NCBI GenBank assembly: GCA_946480915.1
Contig: CAMLLO010000011.1
Span: forward strand, 1 to 64,000
Direction: 5' to 3'
Source: an uncultured Sphingobacteriaceae bacterium
Lineage (GTDB): Bacteria; Bacteroidota; Bacteroidia; Sphingobacteriales; Sphingobacteriaceae
Length of the DNA stretch: 64,000 nucleotides
How positions within the stretch are numbered: the first letter of the stretch is position 1; every line of letters begins with the position of its first letter. Both the position numbers and the translations under genes were made by a program. The notes beneath the pieces are model-generated. The model had not been told where the DNA came from. It saw nothing but the letters and a program-made list of their open reading frames with translations, and made no database searches. Positions 27,841-37,672 of the stretch are shown here, in pieces.

Positions 27841-28653
27841 ATGAATAAAGAATTTTTTCAGCACATTTTTGATAAGCATCAGCATATAGAAGCGGTTCCG
27901 TCGAATAAGGAGATTGCAGGCTGGGCAACAAAACTTATCAGGATTTTGTATCCCGAACAATCCAAGCAGATATTTTTATCCTTACAGGAAATCGAAAGCG
28001 AGCTTTTATTGCTTCAAGCGGAGCTTTGCAAGATTATGAAAGCGACAAAAGCTTGCCAGGATTGTAATAACGAAGAGAAGGCAAAGATTTTTTTTGATGA
28101 GTTGCCTCAGCTATATGCCTTGCTGAACACCGATATCCAGGCAATCTTAACAGGTGATCCTGCTGCAAAAAGTGAATTTGAGATCATCAGGGCTTATCCC
28201 GGATTTTTTGCAATATCTTTTTACAGGTTGGCCCATGCTTTATTAAAGCTTGATATTCCCTTAATTCCACGGATTTTAACGGAGCATGCCCACTCTAAGA
28301 CGGGTATTGACATTCACCCCGGAGCAGAAATAGGGGAGTACCTGTATATTGATCATGGCACCGGAATTGTAATCGGCGAGACGGCAAAGATCGGTAATCA
28401 CGTAAAATTTTATCAGGGAGTTACTTTAGGAGCCTTGAGTGTTGATAAAAGTATGGCTTCATTTAAGCGGCACCCGACGGTTGAGGATAACGTGGTAATT
28501 TACTCGGGCGCTACCATTTTAGGAGGCGAAACAGTTATCGGTCATAATAGTATTATTGGCGGAAACGTATGGCTAACAAAAAGCGTTGCGCCATATTCAA
28601 CAGTTTATCATGAATCAAAATCTAAAGTGGTAGAAAGGCAGGTGAATAGTTAA
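27841..28653 (+). CDS. cysE: serine O-acetyltransferase
   Basis: 270 residues. The C-terminal left-handed beta-helix carries 'DIHPGAEIGEYLYIDHGTG' and 'VIGETAKIGNHVKFYQGVTLG', the hexapeptide and active-site His segments of serine acetyltransferases. The N-terminal helical domain is of the longer type. It makes O-acetylserine from serine and acetyl-CoA. Its stop and the ATG of the next gene overlap by one base (TAATG), so it is coupled to the cysteine synthase that uses its product. The same family is named epsC in some species. Confidence 0.94.
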   Translation: MNKEFFQHIFDKHQHIEAVPSNKEIAGWATKLIRILYPEQSKQIFLSLQEIESELLLLQAELCKIMKATKACQDCNNEEKAKIFFDELPQLYALLNTDIQAILTGDPAAKSEFEIIRAYPGFFAISFYRLAHALLKLDIPLIPRILTEHAHSKTGIDIHPGAEIGEYLYIDHGTGIVIGETAKIGNHVKFYQGVTLGALSVDKSMASFKRHPTVEDNVVIYSGATILGGETVIGHNSIIGGNVWLTKSVAPYSTVYHESKSKVVERQVNS

Positions 28654-29525
28654 TGGCTACTTTAATTGATTTCATAGGGAATACTCCGCTTGTCGAATTG
28701 CAGAGATTAAGTCCAACTCCAGGTGTTAAGATTTTTGCCAAACTGGAAGGTAATAACCCGGCCGGTAGTGTTAAAGATCGTCCTGCTTTTAACATGATTC
28801 AAAGTGCTCTGGAGCGAGGCGATATTAAAGCCGGTACTAAATTGGTTGAAGCAACCAGTGGCAATACAGGAATCGCTTTGGCTATGATTGCCCGGCTTTT
28901 CGACTTAGAAATTGAGCTGGTTATGCCTTCGAGTTCTACCCGCGAACGAACGTTAACGATGGAAGCATATGGCGCTCAAGTTACTCTGCTTGACAATATA
29001 GAAACTTGTCGTGATTATGCAGAGGAGAAAGGTGCTACCGGTGATTATTTTCTACTGAACCAGTTTTCAAACCCTGACAACTACATGGCTCATTATAAAA
29101 CTACCGGGCCAGAGATATGGAGGGATACAAACGGATCGATAACTCATTTTGTAAGTGCCATGGGAACCACCGGCACGATAATGGGTACTTCTATGTTTTT
29201 AAAAGAGAAGAATCCGGATATTCAGATAGTCGGCTGTCAACCTACTGAAGAATCGTCTATACCGGGGATAAGACGTTGGCCTGAAGAATATTTGCCTAAA
29301 ATATTTGATCCTAGGCGGGTCGACCGGGTGATGGATGTTTCGCAGGCTGATGCTGTTTCGATGACCCGGAATTTAGCCAAACACGAAGGAATATTCGCAG
29401 GAATGAGTAGTGGAGGAGCTGCATTTGCTGCTGTTGAATTAGCCAAAGAATTAAAATCCGGCACCATCGTATTTATTGCCTGTGATAGGGGAGATCGTTA
29501 TTTAAGCAGCGATCTGTTTGCTTAA
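28653..29525 (+). CDS. cysM: cysteine synthase B
   Basis: The 290-residue fold-type II PLP enzyme has its PLP lysine at residue 41 in 'NNPAGSVKDRPAFNM', the phosphate-binding 'EATSGNTGIALA', and the CysM-typical 'RRWPEEYLPKIF'. It replaces the acetyl group of O-acetylserine with sulfide (or thiosulfate, as known for CysM enzymes) to give cysteine. It is translationally coupled to cysE, giving a complete two-step cytosolic pathway. Confidence 0.94.
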   Translation: MATLIDFIGNTPLVELQRLSPTPGVKIFAKLEGNNPAGSVKDRPAFNMIQSALERGDIKAGTKLVEATSGNTGIALAMIARLFDLEIELVMPSSSTRERTLTMEAYGAQVTLLDNIETCRDYAEEKGATGDYFLLNQFSNPDNYMAHYKTTGPEIWRDTNGSITHFVSAMGTTGTIMGTSMFLKEKNPDIQIVGCQPTEESSIPGIRRWPEEYLPKIFDPRRVDRVMDVSQADAVSMTRNLAKHEGIFAGMSSGGAAFAAVELAKELKSGTIVFIACDRGDRYLSSDLFA

Positions 29526-29571
29526 GCGATAAAATTTTAAACAAAAAGGCCCTGCAACCTCTTATACAATC

Positions 29572-30087
29572 ATGAAATTGATCTCATCAATTGGAGGAGG
29601 ACTTGCAGGCGCTTGTGCCCTCACCTTACTACACGAAATAGTTAAAAGAATGGACAAGGATGCGCCCCGAATGGATTTATTAGGGATGCAGGCGGTAAAA
29701 AAAGGAATAAAAAGCACCGATCAGTCGGTGCCCGACGATAAGCATTTATATGAGATCGCTATAATCGGAGACATAATAAGCAACACTATTTATTATAGCC
29801 TCGGCGTAGCGGGCAAAAGAAAGTATATATGGCCGAAAGGTGCGCTCTCAGGATTGACCGCCGGCTTGGGTGCTGTATTCTTACCAAAGTCTTTAGGCTT
29901 AAATCCTGCTTATAGCGCACGTACATTAAAGACAAAAGTATTTACTACAGGCTTGTATCTAATCGGTGGTTTGGTTGCATCTGCTGTCGCAAAGAAAATT
30001 GAAGGGAAAAAGAAAAAACCTTTCAGTAAACCCGAAAAACCATTTGATTTGATTTCGTATAATCGAAATTCGTTTTTACATGGATAG
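29572..30087 (+). CDS. unknown membrane-associated protein
   Basis: 171 residues. An N-terminal glycine-rich helix (MKLISSIGGGLAGACALTLL) precedes a soluble segment. Two further hydrophobic stretches lie near 'GLTAGLGAVFLPKSLGL' and 'GLYLIGGLVASAVAKKI', and the tail is basic. It starts 46 bp after cysM on the same strand, so it may be co-transcribed, but nothing ties it to cysteine synthesis. I do not recognise the family. Confidence 0.65.
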   Translation: MKLISSIGGGLAGACALTLLHEIVKRMDKDAPRMDLLGMQAVKKGIKSTDQSVPDDKHLYEIAIIGDIISNTIYYSLGVAGKRKYIWPKGALSGLTAGLGAVFLPKSLGLNPAYSARTLKTKVFTTGLYLIGGLVASAVAKKIEGKKKKPFSKPEKPFDLISYNRNSFLHG

Positions 30088-30093
30088 CATAAA

Positions 30094-30117
30094 AAAGCGG
30101 CCTTTCAGGGTCGTTTT
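30094..30117 (+). terminator. weak hairpin after the membrane protein gene
   Basis: An A-rich arm with GCGGCC pairs imperfectly with GGTCG and a T-rich tail. One bulge and a wobble pair weaken it. Confidence 0.35.
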
Positions 30118-30159
30118 CTTTTGTAGGTTTTCTTAAATCTGGCTTCTTAAAAGCCAAGT

Positions 30160-30288
30160 TTAGGGATTTATATTGTCGTCTGGGATAATGAAAAATTCTT
30201 CCTCATCCATGTCAGGGGCTGTATGCATCGAATATGCAATCGATACAGCTTCAAGAACTAACAGAATAACAAGCGTGATACCAGCCAT
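30160..30288 (-). CDS. 42-residue single-helix membrane microprotein
   Basis: A short frame on the minus strand starts at the ATG at 30286-30288 and reads MAGITLVILLVLEAVSIAYS, one hydrophobic helix. An acidic tail with 'DMDEEEFFIIPDD' follows, and it stops at TAA (30160-30162). The sharp helix-plus-acidic-tail pattern is more regular than chance frames nearby. No family recognised. Confidence 0.45.
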   Translation of the reverse strand: MAGITLVILLVLEAVSIAYSMHTAPDMDEEEFFIIPDDNINP

Positions 30289-30635
30289 AAACGAATACTA
30301 TTTATGTAAGTAACGCCTATTTTCTCTTAAAAACCAGTTTTTAAAAACTTTTTTTAAAAATCATTTTTCGAGCTAAAATCTTTAAAATAGTGTTAAGTAA
30401 ATATTTACTCGTCTATCATTATCTTAACAGATAGTCATAATTTTTATGATTTTTTTGTTGGGCACAGCTCTTTTTTTAGCTCGAGCGTCGTAGCTTCGAT
30501 CATTTTTCCGGCTTTTTCTTCTAAAGCGAGTTCGCTTTTTCAAAACCAACCTTCGCGTTATCTATCCTGAATATCATTATTTATACATAATTTCGCTGGA
30601 TTTTTTAACCTCCTTTTCATTCAGATAAAATAAAT
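30289..30635. other. AT-rich intergenic region upstream of galT
   Basis: No gene seen. It contains T- and A-rich blocks (30340-30370) and a GC-richer stretch around 30480-30560 with no clear open frame. Confidence 0.5.
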
Positions 30636-31682
30636 ATGACCTTAGATCTAACTGAACATCCTCATAACAGACTGAATATATTAACCGGTGAGTGGATTTT
30701 AGTTTCTCCGCATAGGACAAAAAGACCGTGGCAGGGCAAAGTAGAAGATCTGCCAAATACAACCAGGCCGCCCTATGATCCCAAATGTTATCTCTGTCCT
30801 GGCAATGATCGTGCTGATGGCAGTAAAAATCCAGACTATGAAGAGAGTTTTGTCTTCACCAATGATTATTCTTCCTTATTAGCAGACACGCCTGAAGGGG
30901 AGTTTAATAAGAACAATCTTTTGGTGGCCAATAGCCAAAAAGGCCTTTGCAGAGTTATTAGCTTTTCTCCAAGACACGATCTGACCTTACCAGAAATAAG
31001 TTTACCTGGTCTTAAAAAGGTGGTGGATCTGTGGGCTGAAGAGTTTAAGGCCTTATCTGAAATAAATTACATTAAGTACATTCAGATTTTCGAGAACAAG
31101 GGAGAAATTATGGGTTGCAGCAATCCGCATCCTCATGGTCAGATCTGGGCGCAAAATGGTATCCCGGTAGAGGTTCATAAAGAAACTCAGCACCAAAAAC
31201 TTCATTTTGAGCAACATGGCAGAAGTCTATTAAGCGATTACCTGGCAATTGAACTGCAAGAGCAAAAGCGGATAGTTTTCGAAAATGAGCACTTTGTAGT
31301 GTTAGTCCCATTTTGGGCGGTTTGGCCTTACGAAACAATGATCGTTAGTAAGAGACACGTTACCACTCTGTTAGAATTTTCTGAGGAGGAAAGAAGCGCT
31401 TTGGCGGATGCGCTAAAAAGGTTAACCACACGCTACGATAATTTGTTTGAAACCTCCTTTCCGTATTCAGCAGGAATGCATCAGGCACCCGTAAATGATG
31501 GATCTCATCCCGAATGGCACTGGCATATGCACTTTTATCCACCTTTATTACGCTCTGCCACGGTAAAAAAATTCATGGTGGGATATGAAATGCTTGCAAA
31601 TCCGCAAAGAGATATTACAGCGGAATTTGCAGCTGAAAAGCTTAGAGGATTGTCCGAAGTGCATTACAAAAGCAAAGGATAG
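30636..31682 (+). CDS. galT: galactose-1-phosphate uridylyltransferase
   Basis: The 348-residue Leloir-pathway enzyme carries the active site '[10 protein letters not shown]', with the nucleophilic His at about residue 167. It has the zinc-site 'CYLCPGN' near residue 48 and the second HIT-like half '[17 protein letters not shown]' with '[13 protein letters not shown]'. Length is normal. It exchanges UMP between UDP-glucose and galactose-1-phosphate in the cytosol. No galK is next to it in the window. A strong terminator follows directly. Confidence 0.95.
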   Translation: MTLDLTEHPHNRLNILTGEWILVSPHRTKRPWQGKVEDLPNTTRPPYDPKCYLCPGNDRADGSKNPDYEESFVFTNDYSSLLADTPEGEFNKNNLLVANSQKGLCRVISFSPRHDLTLPEISLPGLKKVVDLWAEEFKALSEINYIKYIQIFENKGEIMGCSNPHPHGQIWAQNGIPVEVHKETQHQKLHFEQHGRSLLSDYLAIELQEQKRIVFENEHFVVLVPFWAVWPYETMIVSKRHVTTLLEFSEEERSALADALKRLTTRYDNLFETSFPYSAGMHQAPVNDGSHPEWHWHMHFYPPLLRSATVKKFMVGYEMLANPQRDITAEFAAEKLRGLSEVHYKSKG

Positions 31683-31685
31683 AAT

Positions 31686-31726
31686 ATATTAAAAGCATCG
31701 GCTCTCGGGGCCGATACTTTTAATAT
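31686..31726 (+). terminator. long terminator hairpin after galT
   Basis: ATATTAAAAG-C-ATCGGC pairs with GCCGAT-A-CTTTTAATAT (17 positions with one mismatch), loop TCTCGGG, followed by ATTTTT. It starts a few bases past the galT stop. Confidence 0.8.
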
Positions 31727-31830
31727 ATTTTTAAATCGTGCCTTTATAAACCTGCTTAAAATTATACACCCCCGGTGTTGTTTATAATCTTTATCTTAGT
31801 TCTTTGTGGATCTGAATACCAGTCTCTTAC

Positions 31831-34800
31831 ATGATTAATCTCAGGCTTTTGATGAATTTTTTTGCCATTTTTTTTATAGCTTTTTTGCTGGGGATAACTC
31901 AACAAGCCCACTGTCAATCTATAAGATATCTTGGAATCGAACAGGGGCTGTCAAATAATACCGTTACTTCGATTTATCAAGACAAGTATGGTTTTATGTG
32001 GTTTGGAACTTTTGACGGTCTGAACCGCTACGACGGTTATGACTTTACGAAATTTAGAAATCACGTTGGTGATGCTACATCTCTCTTTGACAATCATATT
32101 ACGGCAATGGATGAGGACAAGGAGGGAAAGCTTTGGGTAGCAACAATGAAGGGTGCCGAAGTTTTGGATGAGAAGAATTTTAAATTTAAAAGACTTCAAT
32201 ATCTTGATCCGAAAGGAAAACTAGCTATTTTAAATGCGCCTGTAAATGCTTTGAAGACGGATCCATCCGGAAATGTTTTTTTTGGAACCGTAGGTTTGGG
32301 CTTGCTATGCCTTGAGCCTGGAAATTCGGGTGCAACAAGGGTTTATTTTGAATCGGAATTTGGGGAACAAACCTCAGCCTGCAGTGTGTATTCTTTCGAT
32401 TTTGATAAAAATGGCCTTGTCTGGCTATTAACCAATCATGGGCTGTGTTCGTATAACCTTCAGACAAAAAAAATAAACCTACTGAACCGGGAAATAAAAA
32501 GTGGTAACTGTATCAAAATTGCAGAAAATGGTGACGCCTGGATTGGTACGAATGCCGGTGTCTTTCGTTTCGATCATCAAACAAAGAAAGCCTCTTTATT
32601 TTATGTAAAAGAATTCGACCTTTCGGGAAGCCGGATATTCAATATTTGTTTTGACGGAAGCAGGAAATTGTGGGTTGCAACAGACGGGGATGGTTTAATG
32701 CAGGTTGATATCAACTCTGGTAAATTACTTCAAAAATTAAAGCAGCAAGATAATATGTCGTTGCTGAGCAACTCTATTTATACCATTTTTATTGATAAGG
32801 AAAACCGAAAGTGGATAGGTACTTTACGTGGGGGGGTAAATATCATAGATCCTAAAATCAACCGATTTCACACCGTACGACATGAACCGTACAATCAACA
32901 AAGTATTATTCATAATACTGTAATGTCTTTTTGTGAAGATGGAGATAATGTATGGGTGGGTACCGATGGCGGAGGTATTACCGTGTGGAATAGAAAACTG
33001 AACACCTATAAGCATCACGTATTTAAAACAACAGAAAAATATTCTTATGGCTCTAATCAGGTAACCTCCATTATAAAGGATGAAAAAGGAGATATATGGG
33101 TTGCAAGCTATGGTTCTGGTGTGAAAAAATACGATAGACATACAGGAACGTTTGTTAATATTCCGTTTACGGGAAATGAGAGTGGAGCGAAATATGTTTG
33201 GAGACTCTATCAGGGGGCAGATAAAAACATTTGGGCGGGGTGTATAAAAGGCAGATGGGACAGTAATCTGAAATCTGGATTATATAAGTATGATAGTAAA
33301 GAGAATCGCTTTGTTATCACGGTGTACCCAGTTTCATCGGAAATAATTTCTATCGCTGATGATAATAAAGGCAATTTGTGGTTGGGATCTTTGACCGGGG
33401 TGATCAAGATCGATAAAAAGAGTGCCCGGATTAAAGAGTTCAATTTAGAGAGCTATGTACGGGTTTTAAAATTTTCCAGCGACGGAACTTTATGGATAGG
33501 CACAAGTGGCAGAGGATTGTGGTCTCTTGATAAAAATTATAAAAAATTTAGATCCTATAATGAGGAGAAAGGACTTGCGAACAACATTGTTGTAACCATT
33601 GAACAGGATTTGGCCGGCGATTTATGGCTCGGCACTTTTAATGGCTTGTCGCGATTAAATCCACGCACGTCTAAAATCGAAAACTTCTATGTTTCTGATG
33701 GGCTTCAATCTAATCAGTTTTATTACAATGCCTCGGCCCGATTAAGCACGGGCGAAATGCTTTTTGGAGGGATAAAAGGGTTTAATATTTTTAATCCTGC
33801 GCGTATAGCTCAGTATAAGGATTTTCCTCCGATTTTGATCACTGGAATGAAAGTACTGAACAATCCGGTAAATGCATCCAGTGACTATTTAAAAAAAGCT
33901 AATAATATTTATGATATCAAAGAAATCAGACTTCCTTATGATAAGTCGATGTTTTCTTTGGATTTTGTAGCTCTTGAGTATTCTCTGCCCGATAAAATAC
34001 AATATGCTTATTACCTAAAAGGCTGGGATAAAGCCTGGAATTTTACCGAGAATCTTCATTCGGTAAGTTACTCGCGTTTGAATGAAGGGAAATATACGCT
34101 CGAAATTAAATCGACCAATGCTTCGGGCATATGGAACAGCGAAGGACGTTTTATTACTATTACAGTATTGCCCCCCTGGTATCGTAGCTGGTGGGCTTAT
34201 TGCCTGTATCTGGCTTTGGCGGCTTCGGGTGTTTATGCATATATTTTTTACCAAAAACGGCAAGCACATTTATTGTATGAAATTAGATTGGCCAAATTAA
34301 AATCTCTACAGGAAGCAGAGCTCAACGAGAAAAAGATTTCCTTTTTTACCAATATATCACACGAGTTAAGAACTCCATTAACACTAATCGTTAATCCGAT
34401 TAAAGATCTGTTAAATAACGATGGAAAGAATATCAATCTGGTAGACATAAGCGCAATGTATCGCAATACCCGCCGATTGTTAAGTCTGGTGGATCAACTT
34501 CTGTTATTTAAGAGTGTCGAAAATGAAGTATCAGAGCTCAAACCCGAGGTATTGAACATCATAGAAGTATGTAATGAGGCTTTTCTATGTTTTAATAATC
34601 AGGTTAAATCGCGCGAATTAAATTATAAATTTAATCATACAGAAACCCATATTGCGGTGTTTGCCGATCGCGAGAAAATAGAAATTATTTTGTTCAACTT
34701 ACTTTCTAATGCTATTAAGTTTACACCGAAAGCTGGCACAGTTTCATTAGAAGTGATAGACAGGTTAAATACTATTGAAATATCAGTGAAAGATTCAGGG

Positions 34801-35943
34801 CCAGGCATCCCTGAAGATATCGGTGAAAAATTGTTCGAGAAATTCTATCGGCTTGACCAACCGGGTACCTCCTTATCTAAAAGTGGATTTGGAATAGGAT
34901 TGTTTATATCTAAAGTTATTGCCAAAAAACAAGAAGGAAGCTTAACCTACGAAAGCACAGCAGGACAGGGAACAACTTTTAAATATATTCTCCCTAAAAA
35001 AACAGAAGGTGTCGCGTTTGAAGAAGTCACTCCTGAAGCAGGTTTTAGAAATACCCATTTATTCGGTGAATTAATTGCAGAGTCTCCGGATCAAAATGAG
35101 GCATACGGCTCAACAGTTTCAGAATCAATGGCCCAGATATATAATGACGTTGTAGAGAATAAACCTAATGTGTTATTGATTGATGATGATCTGGATTTGA
35201 GGACCTATATCAGACAAATTTTGACTGATGGATATACGGTGTTCGAAGCTGAAAGTGCTGAACGAGGCTTTGAGATGTTAAAAAAGTCGGAACCTGATAT
35301 TATAATTTGCGATGTTGTAATGCAGGGTATGAGCGGAGTGGAGTTTTGCTCGCAAATCAAAGCATCAAAAGAATCTGGCTATATTCCAGTAATCCTTCTT
35401 ACAGGAACATCCTCTCCGGAAATCAAACTTAAAGGAATTGAATGCGGTGCTGATGACTATATAACAAAGCCATTTGAAAAGGAGCTGCTTCTTGCCAGGA
35501 TTAAAAGCATACTTAAGGGCCGCGACTCGCTGAAAACATATTTTTTCAATGAAGTTACGCTCCAAAATAATAACGTGAAGGTTTCTGAAGAATATAGTTT
35601 ATTCTTGAAGAAATGTGTGGAGATTGTTGAACGACATTTACAGGAAGAGGATTTCAACGTAAAAGTATTCGTCAAAGAGATGGGTATGAGCCATTCAAAT
35701 GTATTCAGAAAAGTAAAATCAATCTCAGGTCTCTCTATCAGTGAGTTTGTACGATATCTGCGGTTAAAAAAGGCTGCTGAGCTTATGATACAAACAGACA
35801 TTCAGGTTAAGGAAGTTGCTTTTAAAGTGGGATTACAAGATCCGCGATATTTTAGAGAACAGTTTAGCAAACTTTTTGGAATCAATCCTTCAGACTATAT
35901 TAAAAAATATCGAAAAACTTTTTTACGAGCTCCTGGCAGTTGA
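31831..35943 (+). CDS. HTCS hybrid two-component regulator
   Basis: The 1370-residue all-in-one sensor has an N-terminal signal/anchor (cleavage near 'HCQS'). Propeller repeats ('DKYGFMWFGTFDGLNRYDGY' and others) run to about residue 690, then a Y_Y_Y domain and a membrane helix near 787-810. HisKA follows with the phospho-His near 843 in 'ISHELRTPLTLI', then HATPase with 'NLLSNAIKF' near 955. The receiver domain has Asp near 1161 in 'IIICDVV'. A C-terminal AraC-type HTH occupies about 1270-1365 ('DFNVKVFVKEMGMSHSNVFR'). HTCS proteins sense an oligosaccharide in the periplasm and activate a nearby PUL. The next gene is a GH28-like enzyme 120-200 bp downstream, a likely target. Confidence 0.94.
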   Translation: MINLRLLMNFFAIFFIAFLLGITQQAHCQSIRYLGIEQGLSNNTVTSIYQDKYGFMWFGTFDGLNRYDGYDFTKFRNHVGDATSLFDNHITAMDEDKEGKLWVATMKGAEVLDEKNFKFKRLQYLDPKGKLAILNAPVNALKTDPSGNVFFGTVGLGLLCLEPGNSGATRVYFESEFGEQTSACSVYSFDFDKNGLVWLLTNHGLCSYNLQTKKINLLNREIKSGNCIKIAENGDAWIGTNAGVFRFDHQTKKASLFYVKEFDLSGSRIFNICFDGSRKLWVATDGDGLMQVDINSGKLLQKLKQQDNMSLLSNSIYTIFIDKENRKWIGTLRGGVNIIDPKINRFHTVRHEPYNQQSIIHNTVMSFCEDGDNVWVGTDGGGITVWNRKLNTYKHHVFKTTEKYSYGSNQVTSIIKDEKGDIWVASYGSGVKKYDRHTGTFVNIPFTGNESGAKYVWRLYQGADKNIWAGCIKGRWDSNLKSGLYKYDSKENRFVITVYPVSSEIISIADDNKGNLWLGSLTGVIKIDKKSARIKEFNLESYVRVLKFSSDGTLWIGTSGRGLWSLDKNYKKFRSYNEEKGLANNIVVTIEQDLAGDLWLGTFNGLSRLNPRTSKIENFYVSDGLQSNQFYYNASARLSTGEMLFGGIKGFNIFNPARIAQYKDFPPILITGMKVLNNPVNASSDYLKKANNIYDIKEIRLPYDKSMFSLDFVALEYSLPDKIQYAYYLKGWDKAWNFTENLHSVSYSRLNEGKYTLEIKSTNASGIWNSEGRFITITVLPPWYRSWWAYCLYLALAASGVYAYIFYQKRQAHLLYEIRLAKLKSLQEAELNEKKISFFTNISHELRTPLTLIVNPIKDLLNNDGKNINLVDISAMYRNTRRLLSLVDQLLLFKSVENEVSELKPEVLNIIEVCNEAFLCFNNQVKSRELNYKFNHTETHIAVFADREKIEIILFNLLSNAIKFTPKAGTVSLEVIDRLNTIEISVKDSGPGIPEDIGEKLFEKFYRLDQPGTSLSKSGFGIGLFISKVIAKKQEGSLTYESTAGQGTTFKYILPKKTEGVAFEEVTPEAGFRNTHLFGELIAESPDQNEAYGSTVSESMAQIYNDVVENKPNVLLIDDDLDLRTYIRQILTDGYTVFEAESAERGFEMLKKSEPDIIICDVVMQGMSGVEFCSQIKASKESGYIPVILLTGTSSPEIKLKGIECGADDYITKPFEKELLLARIKSILKGRDSLKTYFFNEVTLQNNNVKVSEEYSLFLKKCVEIVERHLQEEDFNVKVFVKEMGMSHSNVFRKVKSISGLSISEFVRYLRLKKAAELMIQTDIQVKEVAFKVGLQDPRYFREQFSKLFGINPSDYIKKYRKTFLRAPGS

Positions 35944-36148
35944 TCTTCTGCTTTTGACTGCATATTAGCTTTCCTCCTCAGCCAAACTGTAACATTCTGG
36001 TGATGTTCGAAATAAAGCGACTCGGTGGGAGTATGCCAAACGCTTCTTAGTGTCTTGAAGAAAAATGGACATGTTGTATCGACTCCTCGCACTTGAAAGT
36101 CGCGAATTTGGGCCGTGGGACATCCATAATTATATGATTAATTCCTCA

Positions 36149-37555
36149 ATGACAAGAAAAACAATTGCTTTTTTATTTTTATTACTGGTTCTATGTGTGA
36201 AAAGCCAGGCTCAGGATTTGATAACGTATCCTGCACCGGCAGGCGTAATTTATAGCCATCATAATGATGACTACACGGTGCGGGTACGAACCCGGGGAGG
36301 CGAGTGGGAAGATTTATTTGAATATAAAGTGAAAGTCGATTTAGATAAACCTGAGGATGCATCGATGGTTTATTTCGACTTTTCCGGGATCGTAGAAGTA
36401 TCTGTACGGAAAAATAGTGGTACACTTCAAACCGTAAGAGTAAGGCCTGCATCCGCAGAAATCAAGACTACCGTTGCCGGAAATACCGTTTTTTTTAAGC
36501 TCGATAAACCGGTCAAAATTTCTGTTGAAATGAATGGCGATAAATTACATAACCTTCATCTGTTTGCGAATGCTGTGGAACAATCAAGGCCCGATCCTAA
36601 AGATCCGAATGTGATCTATTTTGGTCCGGGAGTTCATCAACCAAAAGACTTACCAAGCGATGCATACAATATCCCAAGCGGAAAAACAGTCTACATTGCC
36701 GGAGGTGCAGTCGTTCGTGCAAAGTTAGTTTGCGATAACGTAAACAATGTGAAAATAATAGGTCGCGGAATATTGGATCAACCTCAAAGGGGCGTGGAGA
36801 TCAGGCATTCCAAAGATGTTGAAATTGACGGAATAATAGTTATTAACCCAAAGCATTATACAGTTTATGGTGGGGCTTCGAATAATATCACTATCAGAAA
36901 TCTTAAGTCCTTTAGTGCCAATGGCTGGAGCGACGGAATTGATTTGATGAGTTGTTCGAATGTTACCATCGACGACGTTTTTATGCGAAATTCTGATGAC
37001 TGCATAGCGATTTATGGACACCGCTGGGACTTTTATGGCGATGCAATGAATTATAACGTCAGCAATTCTATTTTATGGGCGGATGTTGCCCATCCCATAA
37101 ATATTGGTCTGCATGGTAGCACGGAAAAGGAAGGGGAACGAATTGAAAATCTGAAATTTAAAAACATCGATATTCTTGAACATGACGAAGATGATCCTAA
37201 TTACCAGGGCTGTATAGCGATTTCTGATGGCGACTTTAACTATATAAAAAATCTAACCTTCGAAGATATTCGTATTGACGATTTTGAGGAGGGGCAGCTG
37301 CTGAATATCAGGATAGTGAATAACGAAAAATATAATACTGGTCCCGGTAAAGGGGTGGAAAACATCCTGTTTAAAAATATTAGCTATACCGGTTTAAATC
37401 AAATGCCTTGTATAATCCATGGTATCGACAGTGCACATGCGGTGAAAAATATTCGATTTCAGAATTTACGGATAAATGGTAAACTGATAATGGATGCGGA
37501 ATCCGCCAATTTAAAAGTAGGGGAATTCGCTACAGGAATTACGTTTTCAAAATAA
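36149..37555 (+). CDS. GH28-like right-handed beta-helix glycoside hydrolase
   Basis: I start at the ATG at 36149 (MTRKTIAFLFLLLVLCVKSQ), a signal peptide. The frame reaches back to 36065 but the extra 28 residues look non-coding. About 468 residues: an N-terminal beta-sandwich, then a parallel beta-helix from about residue 170. It holds 'GWSDGIDLMSCSNV' and 'RNSDDCIAIYG', matching the GH28 Asp/Asp-Asp catalytic pattern. 'VAHPINIGLHGS' stands where GH28 has its GHG-like segment. Pectin or a related polyuronide is the expected substrate. It lies directly behind an HTCS regulator and is followed by a strong terminator. Confidence 0.78.
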   Translation: MTRKTIAFLFLLLVLCVKSQAQDLITYPAPAGVIYSHHNDDYTVRVRTRGGEWEDLFEYKVKVDLDKPEDASMVYFDFSGIVEVSVRKNSGTLQTVRVRPASAEIKTTVAGNTVFFKLDKPVKISVEMNGDKLHNLHLFANAVEQSRPDPKDPNVIYFGPGVHQPKDLPSDAYNIPSGKTVYIAGGAVVRAKLVCDNVNNVKIIGRGILDQPQRGVEIRHSKDVEIDGIIVINPKHYTVYGGASNNITIRNLKSFSANGWSDGIDLMSCSNVTIDDVFMRNSDDCIAIYGHRWDFYGDAMNYNVSNSILWADVAHPINIGLHGSTEKEGERIENLKFKNIDILEHDEDDPNYQGCIAISDGDFNYIKNLTFEDIRIDDFEEGQLLNIRIVNNEKYNTGPGKGVENILFKNISYTGLNQMPCIIHGIDSAHAVKNIRFQNLRINGKLIMDAESANLKVGEFATGITFSK

Positions 37556-37562
37556 AAAACTT

Positions 37563-37591
37563 GTTTACAGCTTTATTTTAAAGCTGTAAAC
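37563..37591 (+). terminator. rho-independent terminator after GH28
   Basis: A 12-bp perfect stem (GTTTACAGCTTT with AAAGCTGTAAAC), loop ATTTT, followed by a T-rich stretch. It begins 8 bp past the stop. Confidence 0.85.
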
Positions 37592-37672
37592 ATTTTAATT
37601 TTTCTTGGCAGAATATGACTAAATATTTGAGGCCCCTCGCCGAGATCGTCTGCACTAAAAAGATGCCTGGTC

